NCBI GenBank assembly: GCA_963930655.1
Contig: OZ005619.1
Span: 4,508,501-4,572,500 of the forward strand
DNA: 64,000 bases
Reading direction: 5' to 3'
DNA from: Myrica gale
Taxonomy: Eukaryota; Streptophyta; Magnoliopsida; Fagales; Myricaceae
The notes beneath the pieces were generated by a model. The model searched no databases, was not told the DNA's origin, and saw only the letters and a program-made list of their open reading frames with translations. Numbering within the stretch: the stretch's first letter is position 1; each line of letters opens with the position of its first letter. Both the position numbers and the translations under genes were made by a program. Positions 24,733 through 37,344 of the stretch are shown piece by piece.

Positions 24733-27700
24733 ATGGTCTTCACAACAGCGAAGATATCAGAGTTGCCACTGAAGAGCTCACTTCCTCTGACGTCCCACTC
24801 CCATACTCACTCTCTGAACCTCCTCTTCTCCGCAGCTCCAAATCTTTCATTTCACATCCTCAAGCCCTTCTCCTCTCTTCGAACGTCCACTAGCACCACC
24901 GAACGCGGCGGTGACACGAAACCAAAGCCCTCCCCGACCCCGAAACCGAGGGCCAACTCCGCTCCATGGCTCAATAAGTGGCCCTCTCCCAGCCCTCGGA
25001 TCGAGTCTCATGACAACCGCAAAGCCAACAGCAAAAACGTCGCCTCATCGAATGACGATGACCGAGCGGAGTCTCGGTATTTCGATAGAGATAAAGGACA
25101 GAGCGCAATCGAGAGAATCGTGCTCCGGTTACGAAATCTAGGGTTAGGATCGGATGGGGACGAGGATGAATTGGAGGAGATGGACGGTGGCGATGCAATG
25201 CCAGTCACTGGCGAAGAGAGATTGGGGGATTTGTTGCGTAGGGAGTGGGTTCGGCCGGATTTTATGTTGGCGGAGAGTGAGAGCTGTAGAGACGACTCTG
25301 TATTGCCGTGGGAGAGAGATGAGGAGAAGGTTGAAGAGGTTGTGTGGAGGAGAGAGAAGAGAGTGGTGGTGAAGGCCCCGACATTGGCGGAGTTGACGAT
25401 TGAGGACGAGGAGCTGGGAAGGTTGAGGGGGATGGGTATGCGTATCAGAGAGAGAATAAGTATCCCAAAGGCAGGGCTGACGAAGGAGGTGTTGGAGAAA
25501 ATTCATGGCAAGTGGAGAAAGGAGGAGCTTGTGAGGCTCAAGTTTCATGAGGTGCTCGCCCACGATATGAAGACTGCGCATGAAATTGTCGAGGTTGGTA
25601 ATTTCTTGGTTTGAAGGGTTTTGGTTCTGGACTGCTGTCTATGATAAATCCGTCGACGTACTGATCACTATTAATAGGTAGTCGTGTTCATTATAACTAT
25701 TATTTATTCTAATGCTGCGTTTAATGTTGTTATTATTATTATTTTCACGTTAAACGAAATTCCGATATCTATTTACTGTGGGTTGTAGCTCCAGGCAAAA
25801 AGAAGACACTAAATATTTAGTAACTACCTCTAGTTTGATAGATTAGGAAGTTGAGGAATATTCAATGAATTCTTACCAACTTGTTGGCGACATTGGATAA
25901 ATAGTTATTACCAATTTTTCATTGTGACTCCAGGCACATTGCGGATGAAAACGTCAATATCTAATGTCCTCGAGTGCCTTGACCTTTTGCTCAGTGGTTT
26001 AAGGTCGTGCATTGTTAGTGTTTGTTATACCACTCGCAGTCATCTCATGTTACTACATCTTGGAGCTTTCAGTATAATGCTGTTATTTCATTTACGTACA
26101 ATGTGTGTAATAATCATAATTCAAAATAACTGGGTATGTGAACTGATTGCTTGTAGTCATGGTCAGAGACGTACAGGAGGGCTAGTTCTATGGAGGTCAG
26201 GAAGTGTCATGGTGGTGTATCGGGGGAGTAATTATGAAGGGCCTTCTAGATCACTACCTGTAGATAGGGAAGGCGATGGTCTTTTTGTTCCAGATGTCTC
26301 TTCTCAGTTCCGTAGTGAGAAGTGGCAATAGTCCAACATCAAGTCTGGAAAACGCCATAAGAACTCCAGACCCTCCTGGGAGAATGACAGAGGAGGAAGT
26401 TGAGTACAACAGCCTACTAGACGGTTTAGGTCCTCGTTTTGTTGAGTGGTGGGGTACAGGAGTACTTCCAGTTGATGCGGATTTACTTCCTGAAAAGGTT
26501 CCTGGTTACAAAACGCCTTTCAGGCTCCTTCCTACTGGAATGCGATCACGACTGACCAATGCTGAGATGACTAATTTAAGGAAACTTGCTAAATCACTTC
26601 CTTGTCATTTTGCCCTAGGTACTGTTCTTGTTCTATGAGTAATATTTAGTGTAATCCTCAGTATCTTGCATTAAATTTTTTTCCTTAACTATAAAGGGAG
26701 AAATAGAAACCATCAGGGTTTGGCATCTGCTATTATTAAGCTTTGGGAGAAAAGCTTAGTAGTGAAGCTTGCTGTTAAACGAGGTATTCAGAATACAAAC
26801 AACAAACTGATGGCTGAGGAGATAAAGGTACGTTTCGTGCTGATCCTGTTCAGGGCATTAATAACTTATTTTTCTCCAATAACAAAGAACAATACTGGGT
26901 TTTTTCATCTGTATTGCAGAGCTTAACAGGAGGTGTCTTACTGCTTAGAAACAAATATTACATTGTCATATACCGTGGAAAGGACTTTCTCCCAACAAGT
27001 GTAGCTGCTGCTTTGGCCGAAAGACAGGAAGTGACAAAACAGATACAAGATGTGGAAGAGAGAGTGCGGTGTGCAGTGGTGGATGTAGCTCAATCAGGCG
27101 AAGATGAAAGAGAGGCACTTCTAACAAGCGTCACCGCTGCTTCTGCTGAAAGACAGGAATTGGCGAAACAGAGTCCAGATGTTGAAGAGAAAGTGCAGAG
27201 TGGAGCAGTAAAAGTAGCTCAGGCATGTGAAAAGGTGGAAGAGAAAGTGCAGTTTGGAGCAGTGGATTTATCTCAAGCAGGTGAAGATGAAGGGCAGGCA
27301 CTTGCAGGTACCTTGGCCGAGTTTTACGAGGCTCAAGCGCGATGGGGAAGAGAGATATCTGCTGAAGAACGTGAGAAGATGGTTGAAGAAGCTTCAAAAG
27401 CAAAGAGAGCTAGGCTTGTGAAACGAATTGAACATAAATTAGTAATTGTGAGAGCAACCTCTCTTTCACTGTCCCTGTGAAAATTTTGATAAGGATAAAA
27501 TGCGTGAAAAGTATTTGCATAATCCTGACCTGAATAAATTCCCTTACTTCTCTAACGGAACAAAATGTGGATAACACAAGTAGGCTTTGCAGAATGTCAA
27601 CTTAAACTTTGGTTCGGTAGCAATTGGAGTAGTGTCCCTATGGCCCTCCATTCCAGTGTCGCTTTTGAAGTTGACTTTATCCCTTGTCTTTTGTCGTTTT

Positions 27701-30301
27701 AGTCTCTCACGTGCAAATAAAAATTAGTATATTTTAGTTGCCCAAATCAGGATTTTCTGAATCTAAAATTGCGTTTATCATTTTTTTAATGGCTGCAGGG
27801 ATAAGTTCCATTTGCCCTGCTTCTTTTGTATTTTTTGGGCTATTATTGTTTGATTTCAGTTTCTGGTTGCATTAACAGGCCCAAGCGAAAAAGCTTAGAG
27901 CAGAAAGACTGTTAGCTAAAATCGAAGCATCAATGATTCCTGCTGGCCCTGATCATGACCAGGAAACAATCACTGATGAGGAACGGGTTATGTTTCGCAG
28001 GGTTGGTTTAAGAATGAAGGCCTACTTGCCTCTTGGTAAGTAATTATCAGTTCATTCACTGATTTTTGCATCCTGAGCGCAGTTGCTAATGGTGTGAATG
28101 GTATGGATCAGGCATTCGTGGCGTTTTCGATGGTGTCATAGAGAATATGCATTTACATTGGAAGCATAGAGAACTTGTGAAATTAATATCCAAACAAAAG
28201 ACCCTTGCTTTTGTCGAAGATACAGCTAGGTTATTGGAATATGAGAGTGGTGGAATACTTGTGGCCATAGAGAGAGTCCCCAAGGGGTATGCTCTTATCT
28301 ACTATCGTGGAAAGAATTATCGGCGGCCCATTAGCATAAGGCCAAGAAACCTGTTAACAAAGGCAAAGGCACTGAAGCGTTCAGTGGCCATGCAATGTCA
28401 TGAGGTTCCTCTCTTTTGCGTGCATTTTGTTACAAGAATGTAAAACATTGTTTTCATCTTCTGATAGTAGTATTTGCCCATTATGTCTCACTATATGTTA
28501 TAACTATGCAGGCTCTTAGTCAGCACATTTCTGAATTGGAGAGAACCATAGAGCAAATGAAAAAAGAACTTGTAAGTGCATTTCTCAACGCCCCCTTCTC
28601 TTAGCATAAAACTTGAAACTCTAGTTGTAGTTGCTCAAGCATTCCTAGATATGGCCTGAATTCGTGAAACTTGGGTTTTTCCAATTCTTGAACTCCTAAT
28701 GCGGTTACTGAAGTCAGCTATCTGTTATTTGGACCTACCTACCTGTATTATCATGCTGAAGTAAGATCTGATTTTGATTTGTCTGGGTACGTAGGCACGT
28801 ATAAGATATCTATGCCTGTTCTCGTCAAAGAGATTGCAAATGGAGTCAAAATATTAACTGTTAAATACTCATTTGACTGCGGTGTCAGAATTTGTCTCGA
28901 AGTCCATTTTAGGGTTTAATGATCTATTGATAATGTTTTTCCTTTTAACCTTTTAAAACATCTTATAAACCTCACATACTCAAGTATTTGTTTGAATAAA
29001 CAAAGTTCCATTGGCATGTTTACTGGGGCTAGTTAATATGCGGACTGATAATTGCTATTAATACTAACACAGAACTTGCTGGGAAGTCTTTGAGCATTCT
29101 AAAACATGAAAAATAGCTGTGTTTGTTTAAGGGTTTTGAGAACTTTTTTTTTTCAAAACTATTTTTTAATCCAAACATGATTTTTTCACACAAAAAACAT
29201 TTTCAATCTTCAATAATAATATCTATCTAATCATTGGCCTTAATTTATGTGAAGAAAAAAAACACAAAAACCAAAATAACTTTTACAAAAATTCATAAAA
29301 ACTCCTCTCACATAAATTTCTTTCCAAACATACTTTTATACTCTCACATTCTCCAAGAATTCAAGAACTGTCTCTAAACATATTTCGATGGCACTCTCAC
29401 CAAATTTTCTTAAATTATTACAAAAAATATTTTAAAAAAGATAAACAAACAATAGCCATAAGTTCCCTCAAAACCGAGCTCTCTGAGTTCTTAATGTCAA
29501 CATATTTGGATGGCTGCACCTAAATGCCTGCACTATTCATGTGTTCCTCGTGCTGGTTTACTGCAAGTTCCAGATCTCTGCCCTGCCAGATCAATGTCAA
29601 AAGCTGTGGATTTGTTAGGCATTCATTATCTCTCCTTGATCTGATAACAACCTATGAAACCTTGGACTTAACTTTTTTTATAAGTAATATAAGCCAACAA
29701 GCCAAGGGGAACCTGGTTAGGTATATTACCAGGTAGCACTCATAGAAATGAGTAATGTAAGAATTCAGTAAATGTGGATAATTCTGAGATATATATCCTG
29801 CTTCTATAAGTTTAAATATGAAAAACTTTGACTGGGCTATCTTTAATATCTCTGTCCTATCGCCTTTCTCTCACCCTGTGGCCCCCTAGCCATGCAAGTG
29901 AGGACTTAGGCCAAATGAACTCCTTGTTGTTTATTCAAAGGGTGTTTCTCAAGATGCCGACAATGTGAATGACTGGAGCTCACAGGAACCTAACCAGATT
30001 GATAATATCTCAGAGATCACCCAAGTAAGATAGTTTTCCTTATCGCGACCTGCTTGTTTGGAAACAATGGTGATTGGTGAGCAAGTCTCGTGTGAGAGAG
30101 TTTTGGACTTGGAATCTGCAGCTTGCCTTACGGGGAAGGTATATTTCTTGAGCAAAGTTTGAATTCTACACTCGTTCGCTTCTGTAGGGTGAGGATGAAG
30201 CTTCACGAATAAGTTCTGGTGGTGAAGATAATGAAGAAGACAGTGAGTGGGAAGAAAAGATTATGATACGACAAGCATTGGAAGCGACCATCATCCTTTG
30301 A
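24733..30301 (+). CDS. EMB1865: Three-CRM-domain organelle splicing factor (EMB1865/CFM3-like), with apparent frameshift
   Basis: The exons are 24733-25593, 26167-26618, 26697-26827, 26920-27447, 27879-28035, 28112-28404, 28512-28571, 29941-30024 and 30188-30301, all with GT-AG borders, giving about 892 aa. An N-terminal region rich in Ser/Thr/Pro fits a transit peptide. Three CRM (CRS1-YhbY) RNA-binding domains follow. The first spans exons 1-2 and ends MVVYRG, the second spans exons 2-4 and ends IVIYRG, and the third spans exons 5-6 and ends LIYYRG. The family helps group II introns splice in chloroplasts or mitochondria. The exon lengths sum to 3n+1: the frame of CRM1 hits TAG at 26329-26331, while the downstream frame is closed before 26264. 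A one-base shift is therefore needed between 26264 and 26331. This could be an allelic lesion or a sequence error. The linker after CRM2 holds a threefold repeat. CFM3 is the alternative name match. Confidence 0.85.
27004..27308 (+). repeat. Tandem coding repeat in the CRM gene linker
   Basis: Exon 4 carries successive units with the pattern AERQE-x-x-KQ, then DVEEKVQ-x-GAV and AQ-x-GEDE. Copy 1 is at about 27004-27131, copy 2 at about 27132-27234, and a partial copy 3 at about 27235-27308. The frame stays open through all of them. Relatives that I recall have a single unit at this place. Confidence 0.75.
29116..29457. mobile_element. MITE in the CRM gene intron 7
   Basis: This AT-rich element of 342 bp has inverted ends GCTGTGTTTGTTTA and GGCTATTGTTTGTTTA and is flanked by ATA on both sides (29113-29115 and 29458-29460). 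Its ends resemble those of the smaller Harbinger-like family but its interior differs. It lies well inside the 28572-29940 intron. Confidence 0.7.
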
Positions 30302-31704
30302 CGAAGAATGGTTGACATATTCACTCCGTTTGGGAAGTAGCTTTGGCTGCTCTATTGTGCCTTTGTCAAATCCAGGTAATGATTATGTTCGTGTTATCTG
30401 ATGTCGTTAATGGTTGAATTTGATTTTCAATTTCTCATTGCTAGTGTTTGGTGTGTGTGTATATCTATCTTTAGATGTTCTCCTTCGCTATCCCAGTGTG
30501 GGGTATATTTGTTTCTTTGTTGTATCCATAAATCAAGTTGGAAGAAGTGAAGGCATGCTCATTCTGTGAGCCTAATCCAAGGGAAAAACAGTTGCTTTTA
30601 TCGTTTATATTGAATTTTTTATTGTTATCAATAGTGTCTCAAATAAATCATGCCTTTTTGAAGGAATTCAGAAGATGTAACACAGGGAAGTCTTGTGGGC
30701 CATGTATGAAATAAATCAAATGGTCTTCATTTACCCATATATTTTCTTGATTCGATGTCCAGGGAAAAAATGTTTACCACTGAATATCTACCCTTATGGA
30801 CGCAGCTTTAGTATTTACAAGACCGGCTTATCCTTGTTGTGCTTGTATTTCTGACATCTGATCTTTTGTATCAATAATGGGACAATCTTATCGGCTACAA
30901 GCATAAGCTTTTTGTTGGACACTGATATGAACTCAAGCACTCTTCTTATTATCTTATTTATTTCTCCAATTATTTTCACCAGCAGGAGATTAGGTTTGGA
31001 TGGCTTGCACCACAGCTTGGTCGATTCTTCTTTATTTCTCATGTGCATCTGGCGGGAACCTTGTATTCAGTGACATTTTTTTCTGAATCGAAATTTTGAC
31101 CCAGAGAGTTGCTCGGTTGCTCCAAAGGATTGGAGCTATGCCTGAATATCTTATTTGTGCAGTATTGTCAGTTGCAATACTCCATGTGCACCAAATTGGG
31201 TGCTTATGGTCACTGTTATCCTGATCTTTCACCATGCTCCTTGTCTAATCATCCTTCTTGCGAGCGATGCTGGTTTTAGCTCTACCCGAGCTTGGTTGCA
31301 GGTTTTACCAGGTCTGTTTTAGTGCAGGTCTGCCTTTCATCTGGCGAACTTAATTTTGGCCTGGTTCCAGTAAGGTTCACAGTTCCTTCCAAGTTGTCAA
31401 TGTATAGTGCTATTTTTAGTGTTCTAACGATTATGTTCATTTTATATTCCCAACAAATTGAAAAAGAGTGCTGTGCCTCTTGTATCCTGTTTTCTTGATA
31501 AGTAGTACCTTGAGGTTTTTGTGATGTGATAAAAGTAGCTGAAACTTGTACTCCAGACTTGATTCAATAACTTTGCCTTGGGGTCTGTCGAGGAAAGCCT
31601 ATAAGGGTAAATATATTTTTTTTTTATAAGGCCTATAAGGGTAAATATAACAGGGACAAAAGAAATGCTCTCAAGGATTCATCATATTATCGGGGTTTGG
31701 TTTG

Positions 31705-31798
31705 TAGGGCTGTACAGTTTTGACCGGAACCCGACCGAATATGGTCGGGCTCTGCATGGGCTCGGGTGGGGGCGGGCCCAAAAAACTGCAGCCCGACT
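31705..31798 (+). mobile_element. hAT-like terminal fragment
   Basis: TAGGGCTGTACAG is followed by inverted GGTCGGG/CCCGACC motifs and a GGGCGGGCCC run. The start matches the hAT-type end at 61046. No partner end was found, so the element is probably truncated. Confidence 0.45.
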
Positions 31799-32204
31799 AT
31801 AAATCACCTCGCGGTGTGATGTTGGCTTGTAATCACCCAAGCCTGCCGAGTTCTGAGACATCAGTAATTCAGAGTCAAAAGCACATCGCTCATCCCGTAG
31901 ACTCGCTTTAGCAATGTTCAAGTAGAATGGAGCATAAACAGGTAATTCCAATAAAAAAAGAAAGAAAGCAGAACTATCGACAAGGCCATTCACAAATAGT
32001 TATAAATCACCTCGCGGTGTGATATTGGCTTGTAATCACCCAAGCCTGCCGAGTTCTGAGACATCAGTAATTCAGAGTCAAACGCACATCGCTCATCCCG
32101 TAGACTCGCTTTAGCAATGTTCAAGTAGAATGGAGCATAAACAGGTCATTCCAATAAAAAAAGAAAGAAAGCAGAACTATCGACAAGGCCATTCACAAAT
32201 AGTT
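31799..32204. repeat. Perfectly adjacent 203-bp tandem duplication
   Basis: Copy 1 (31799-32001) and copy 2 (32002-32204) abut without a spacer and differ at only about three positions (for example AAAAGC versus AAACGC). Read on the minus strand, each copy keeps an open frame containing NSAGLGDYKPTSHREV, whose origin I do not recognise. Confidence 0.92.
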
Positions 32205-32521
32205 GAGGCATAAAACAAGAGGATATGATCGAAAAGAAAAAACAGAGGATATGATCGAAGATACAAAGAAATGCAAGGCCCAAGAACCTCAACAACTAGG
32301 TAAATCCAAAGGTGCAGAGATTGAGCATGAGCCAAACCAATTCTGTTCTTGTCAATTAGCTGTAACTTGCTTTTGGAAAGGGTTTTCTCTCACTACTGTC
32401 TGTATAACTCTTCACTCTAGCCAATTGATAACCTAGAAATATGACAAACTGAAATTTCAGTCTCTCTTAATTGTTGAACAGGATGTTCGATACCACCCCT
32501 GCTTCCCTTCTTTCATTCTCC

Positions 32522-35500
32522 TCATTGGCGCAGTATCTGCTGCAGATGAAGGACTTGATTCCTTTGCTCGGGAGGAAGGAGATTAATTTGTTCTTGAGTG
32601 AGGCTCATGACTTGCTGAAGTAGCGCCTTCTCCATCTCCGGCGTCAACTAGAGATGAACAGATGCATAAAAGTTCATCTCAAGCAATTAATTATTATTAT
32701 TATTTTGTAGGTAATCTCAAGCAATGAATTAAAGATACAATTGATATGAAATTTTAAACAGTTGCAGAGATTGTACCGATTGGGGCCGAGGCGGCTGATT
32801 GCCAGGACCCATCTGACCAAGAATTAGTGGCGATGGTCCTGCAAGTCCCGAATGCTGTGTCACTGAAGAATTCCCGGGTGGGCCAGATATCCAAGGAGAC
32901 CCTCTATCCACTTGCATGGAACTTCCACCCTGACTGCTGAATTCTGTCCCTAAATGTTGACCTCCTGCCTGAAAAAGTGGGGAAAAGAAAGTTGGATAAT
33001 ATAAGCCCAAAAGATTTGTCAAAATGGCAGTGACCATATGACAAATACACTGTTAGTACATAATTAGATGAAGTTGGAGAATCACCCACTCTAAGCATGT
33101 TGGATCAACTATTTAGAGCTTAGATGACGGCAATTCCCGGTATTGATTGTTAGTAAAAGAAAGTCACAAGAGGCCATTTCACTATACATAAAAGCGATCA
33201 GCAGAGCAATTATGAAGCCATATTGCCACTTCTCTTTTGTAGAAGAAGTTGATTATGAATATGTCATTTACAAAGAAAAACAAAGAGTTCATTATGTTCA
33301 TACACAGCATCAATGACTAATACTACTTTTATCAAACCATGGCATGTCCTCTCTCGCAAAACTGTGATACCGTCATGGTATACTAGTAGGAATACAATTA
33401 CTCTTGTTGAAGTTTATCAATGTCAATGCTTTTCCAAGTTCAAGACCCATATTCCGTTGAAAAATATATGACTAATACAAACGTCTGTTACTTTTTAAAA
33501 AGAAGAATTGAAAAAATAACTATACTACACAACTCCATGCGTGGGGCAGCATGTCCTCTCTCTCTCTCTCTCTCTCTTCTTTCTGTCTAAGCTCACCAGC
33601 AAGTCTACTAGTGTCAAAGAAAACTATCCCTTTCAATTCTGGAAAGTGATAGAGATAGATAAAAGAAATCATAGGGTTTCATTGTAGGGGTAGCAATAGC
33701 AGCAGTTCGCCCACAAGAATATCAAAACACAGCATTGAACATGAAGGGCCCAATGGCCCAATATAAAACATTGGTTGCGAACAATCTAGCAGAATCAGGC
33801 AATTCCAATCATACAGCAATGCTAGAAACTTACTGCTGCATCTTTTCTCATTAATTTCAAAAGAGTACCTAATGTGTTAGACACAAGAGTTTATCTGCAG
33901 ACAGACCAAAACCTTCCTAATCTTCAAAGGGACATAGAATCATCAATACTCGGTATATTTCATCGCCCTCTCAATAATTGCCCTCAAAATGTTATCGAGA
34001 AATTAGACCATAACCATTTGATGCATCCATCAACTAGTGCAGCTCGTCTATTAACTAGAAAGCAGGGCTGACTAAATAATTTCCAAGAAGTAAAGTGGAG
34101 AAACTCATTGTCAAATACGAATAAAACTGCCTCAGAAGAAAATGTACGTACAACTAGGTAATTTCATGTTCTTGTTATATCATTTCGAGTCAAAAATTTA
34201 TTCCAGTAACAATCATGAAATCACAAAACCAAACATCTAACTTATTATAAAGAAAAAAAAACCAAACATCTAATTAGGCTGACAATTTGAACAGTTGATA
34301 TATCAAAAGGGGCAGCATATAACTGTGGTTCCATATTTTTCTATGTACATGGTGAGATACTAAAACTGGAAAGAGAACCATAGCTAGTCCAAGGTCCAAG
34401 GTAGCTCAATGTTGAGTATCCAAAACTCCTCAATCTAAAATCTAAAGAAACTGGACTGAAAAGGTTTCTATTTGTCCAACCTCGAAAACAAAAAAATCAC
34501 CATCATAATTTCGGTACGACATAACCTCACTGCCATCACCTCCCATAATTCCATCACAAGTTTTTCAAATTATACATACACAGTCTACTAGCTACTTGAG
34601 TTTTGTTGTAGCAGTATCATCGCCAACTATAAAATGCCCAGCACATGATAATAACCACCTAGATCAAGAATAGGCAGGGCACATGGACTCTGAGCGCAGC
34701 ACAAGCCTGGCCAGAACATGAAGACTGAATTGTGCTTCAGTCAGGCATGCCAAGTATAGTTGTGATGACCATGAGAAAGCCTAAGGAAGATCGTAAATTC
34801 ACACACAATCAAGACCAGCCAGTCCTTTAAGAATGAGAGGTAGCATAATGGTGCCATCCAAGAACCAAGAGGACATGCATACCTGATACAGTGATTGAGA
34901 TAGTTGCTGAGTTGGAAGTGGTAGCTGTCCCTGTGGGAATGAAGGCCCAATGCTAGCAGGAGGTTTGCTACCTGGCTGAACAATTTATCGATGAAATTTT
35001 TTTTGAAACAATGTAGTATGTAACAAAACCAATAACGACTACTCAACAATATGATCATCATCTTACATGAAACATAGGCTGTGAAAGATGCTGAGAAGCA
35101 CTCGGATGTTGGAAACCCACATTGGGCCCCATTTGTGGGGCATACTGATGATGGTATGTTGGAACTGAAGGTGGTCTAGGTTGCAGTGACAATGGTGGTT
35201 GAAGTGGCAGATGAGGAATTCCAGTTGTCTGCAGTGGCTGTTGCAACTGGCTGGTAACAGTTGGCATTTGAGGTTGGTGAAGTGGAGGGGACTGTGACAA
35301 GGAATAAAGAGGAAGTGAAGGGATATTGAGAAGTTGCGATGATTGTGGAATGGACATAGGGGCGATTTGGGGATTCAGATGTCCCTTAGGTGGCTGTGGC
35401 ATCTGCAGGGGATGTAAAGACAAGGCCTGAGACTGAGAATTTAGTGTTGGAACAACAGCAGATGAGATAGGCATTGGACTTTGGTTCTGGTGTTGTTTTC

Positions 35501-37344
35501 TTGTTGGAGGTATCTGAGATGCACCTGTTTGCTCCTGCATAACCCCTTGACTTGGTGATATGTTAGCAGCCTGAATATTTGACGGTTGAATTGACTGTGC
35601 TGATTGTTGAGGATGCTGTGATGCTGGTGGCTGGATGTTTGGAATCTAAACACAAACTGAAATTTAGCCTACCGATAAATGCAACAAATACAACCAATAG
35701 ATCCAAAGCTTCATCAAGAACAAAAGCATACCGCTTGATGAGGCTGGACCATTCCAAGCATAATTTGTGCCTGGTGAAATAAGAAACAAGAGTCAAAGGA
35801 AAAGTCCAAGTCCAAGTTAATATAGTACAATGCCCAACAAAAGATGAATCAACTACACAACCAACTAAAGGATAGATCACTACTAATAGCATGGTGCAAC
35901 ACATCTTTATCAACACTAAAATGTTCTCCATGGACCATTAGACCTTAACAGGTTTCTAGGTAAAATTCTGATGATCAAGGGACAAGTCACGGGAGTTCCC
36001 CTCTTCCTAGGCCCAGGAGTCAAATCTACCTATGAATTACTATCGGAGAAAAAAATAACAGTAACTCTTTTACATTTTTCCTAAATTAAAAGTATCTCAA
36101 GATTGCATAAGAACTAATAAAACAAAAACACTGCTTTGCCAGCTACCCCTTTAGAGTTTTCTCAACTACGTCCAGCGTCAAATTTCTACTTAACAAGGCA
36201 AATGTATTTTACAAATACCATACATATACCTAACAAGTTCAATAACTTACCATAACATAGAAACACTGCGACCGAATAACTTGGTATTACAAGGGGCACA
36301 AAAAGAGAAAACACAAAAGTCTGCTAACAAATATATATGAAATAACGAATACAAGAATCAACTCTCTCTTAGTGGCTGGACCATAATTAATGGTATTCTA
36401 CTTCAACTAATTCTACCCTGGGCAGAAGCAGTTTAGCAAATTCTCACTGGAGTTTTGGCACTACTCTTGCTACTGTTCGCAACATGCATGCTCTTCACAC
36501 GCACACAAAGAAACAAATTACCAAACTGCTTCTACCCCTTCCACTTTATAAATGGAGAAAATTAAAAACTTGTCCGTGAATTGTGAGGGAATCCAATTCA
36601 AAATTGTAACCTAGGTATGTAAAACATGTCATCCCCTCTCTTCCACCCCCACCGCACAGATGCATACCTTCATGCTTCCACAAATCTCTGCAAGGAGCTC
36701 ACCTTCTCAAACTACCAGTGCCAATATTTTTACAACTAGGAATGAAAATAATCCTCCGCCGACATAATTCAATTCTAGGAATTTGTTCGAAGGCAATTAT
36801 TTCTCACACCAGCACACTATCTTAACAAAAAAGTTTCAATTTAATGTCTACCTATATGTATTTGATTCATCAAACAAAAAGAAACAATAAAACACACTAG
36901 ACACTAATTTAACGGAGTGAATAACGGATAAAGAAAACACCGAATTTAATACCTCTTCAAAATGAACCAAAAAGAGAATAAACAGGATATTTAATTTGAA
37001 ACCCTAAAAAATTAGAACCTGAAATAGGGCTTTGGTCAAGAGCGGGTTCTGAATGAGGATTTGCCTCGCTTGTTGCTGGTTCTGTTCAATCAGAGTCTGT
37101 AATAGGAGAAAATAAAACTCTAACACAATGCAGTAATTCTCTCTGTCGAGAGACAAGGCCGGGTTTAGAGGAAAAGAAGGTTTCGAAACTAAGCAAAGCA
37201 AAGGAGGGATGATAAAAGAAAATTGGAGAGACAGAGAAGGGATGGTTGAACCTTCATCTGAGACATGATGTCGTAGAGCTGGGTCTTCGACATTCCGGCA
37301 AGGTTCGCCGATAAGCCGTCGCCGGCGACTTGCTTTCCCGCCAT
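32522..37344 (-). CDS. ESP1: CstF64-like polyadenylation factor without RRM (ESP1-like)
   Basis: This is a complete gene of seven exons (in minus order 37344-37252, 37096-37019, 35770-35732, 35645-35067, 34975-34883, 32968-32777 and 32647-32522), all phase 0, giving 399 aa. The first three exons form the CstF64 hinge domain, with MSKTQLYDIMSQMK, IQNPLLTKALFQ and AQIMLGMVQPHQA. The middle, about residues 71-290, is a Gln/Pro-rich low-complexity region. The last 41 residues are the CstF C-terminal domain (ALLQQVMSLTQEQINLLPPE). There is no RNA-recognition motif, as in Arabidopsis ESP1, which binds CPSF/symplekin-type partners in mRNA 3'-end formation and affects gene silencing. Function here is inferred from the family. 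A stop follows the usual LRQ end. The 5' neighbour region is free of other genes for about 900 bp. Confidence 0.9.
33550..33576. repeat. (CT)n microsatellite in ESP1-like intron
   Basis: About 12 CT units lie in the intron between exons 5 and 6 (32969-34882). The rest of that 1.9-kb intron shows nothing else recognisable. Confidence 0.85.

Larger units (their letters stand above)
30302..32521. other. Intergenic region between the convergent CRM and ESP1-like genes
   Basis: This holds the 3' untranslated regions of both flanking genes. A donor-like GTAATG at 30376 leaves open a 3'-UTR intron. It also contains a GC-rich hAT-like end (31705-31798) and a 203-bp tandem duplication. No gene is supported. 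Confidence 0.5.
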
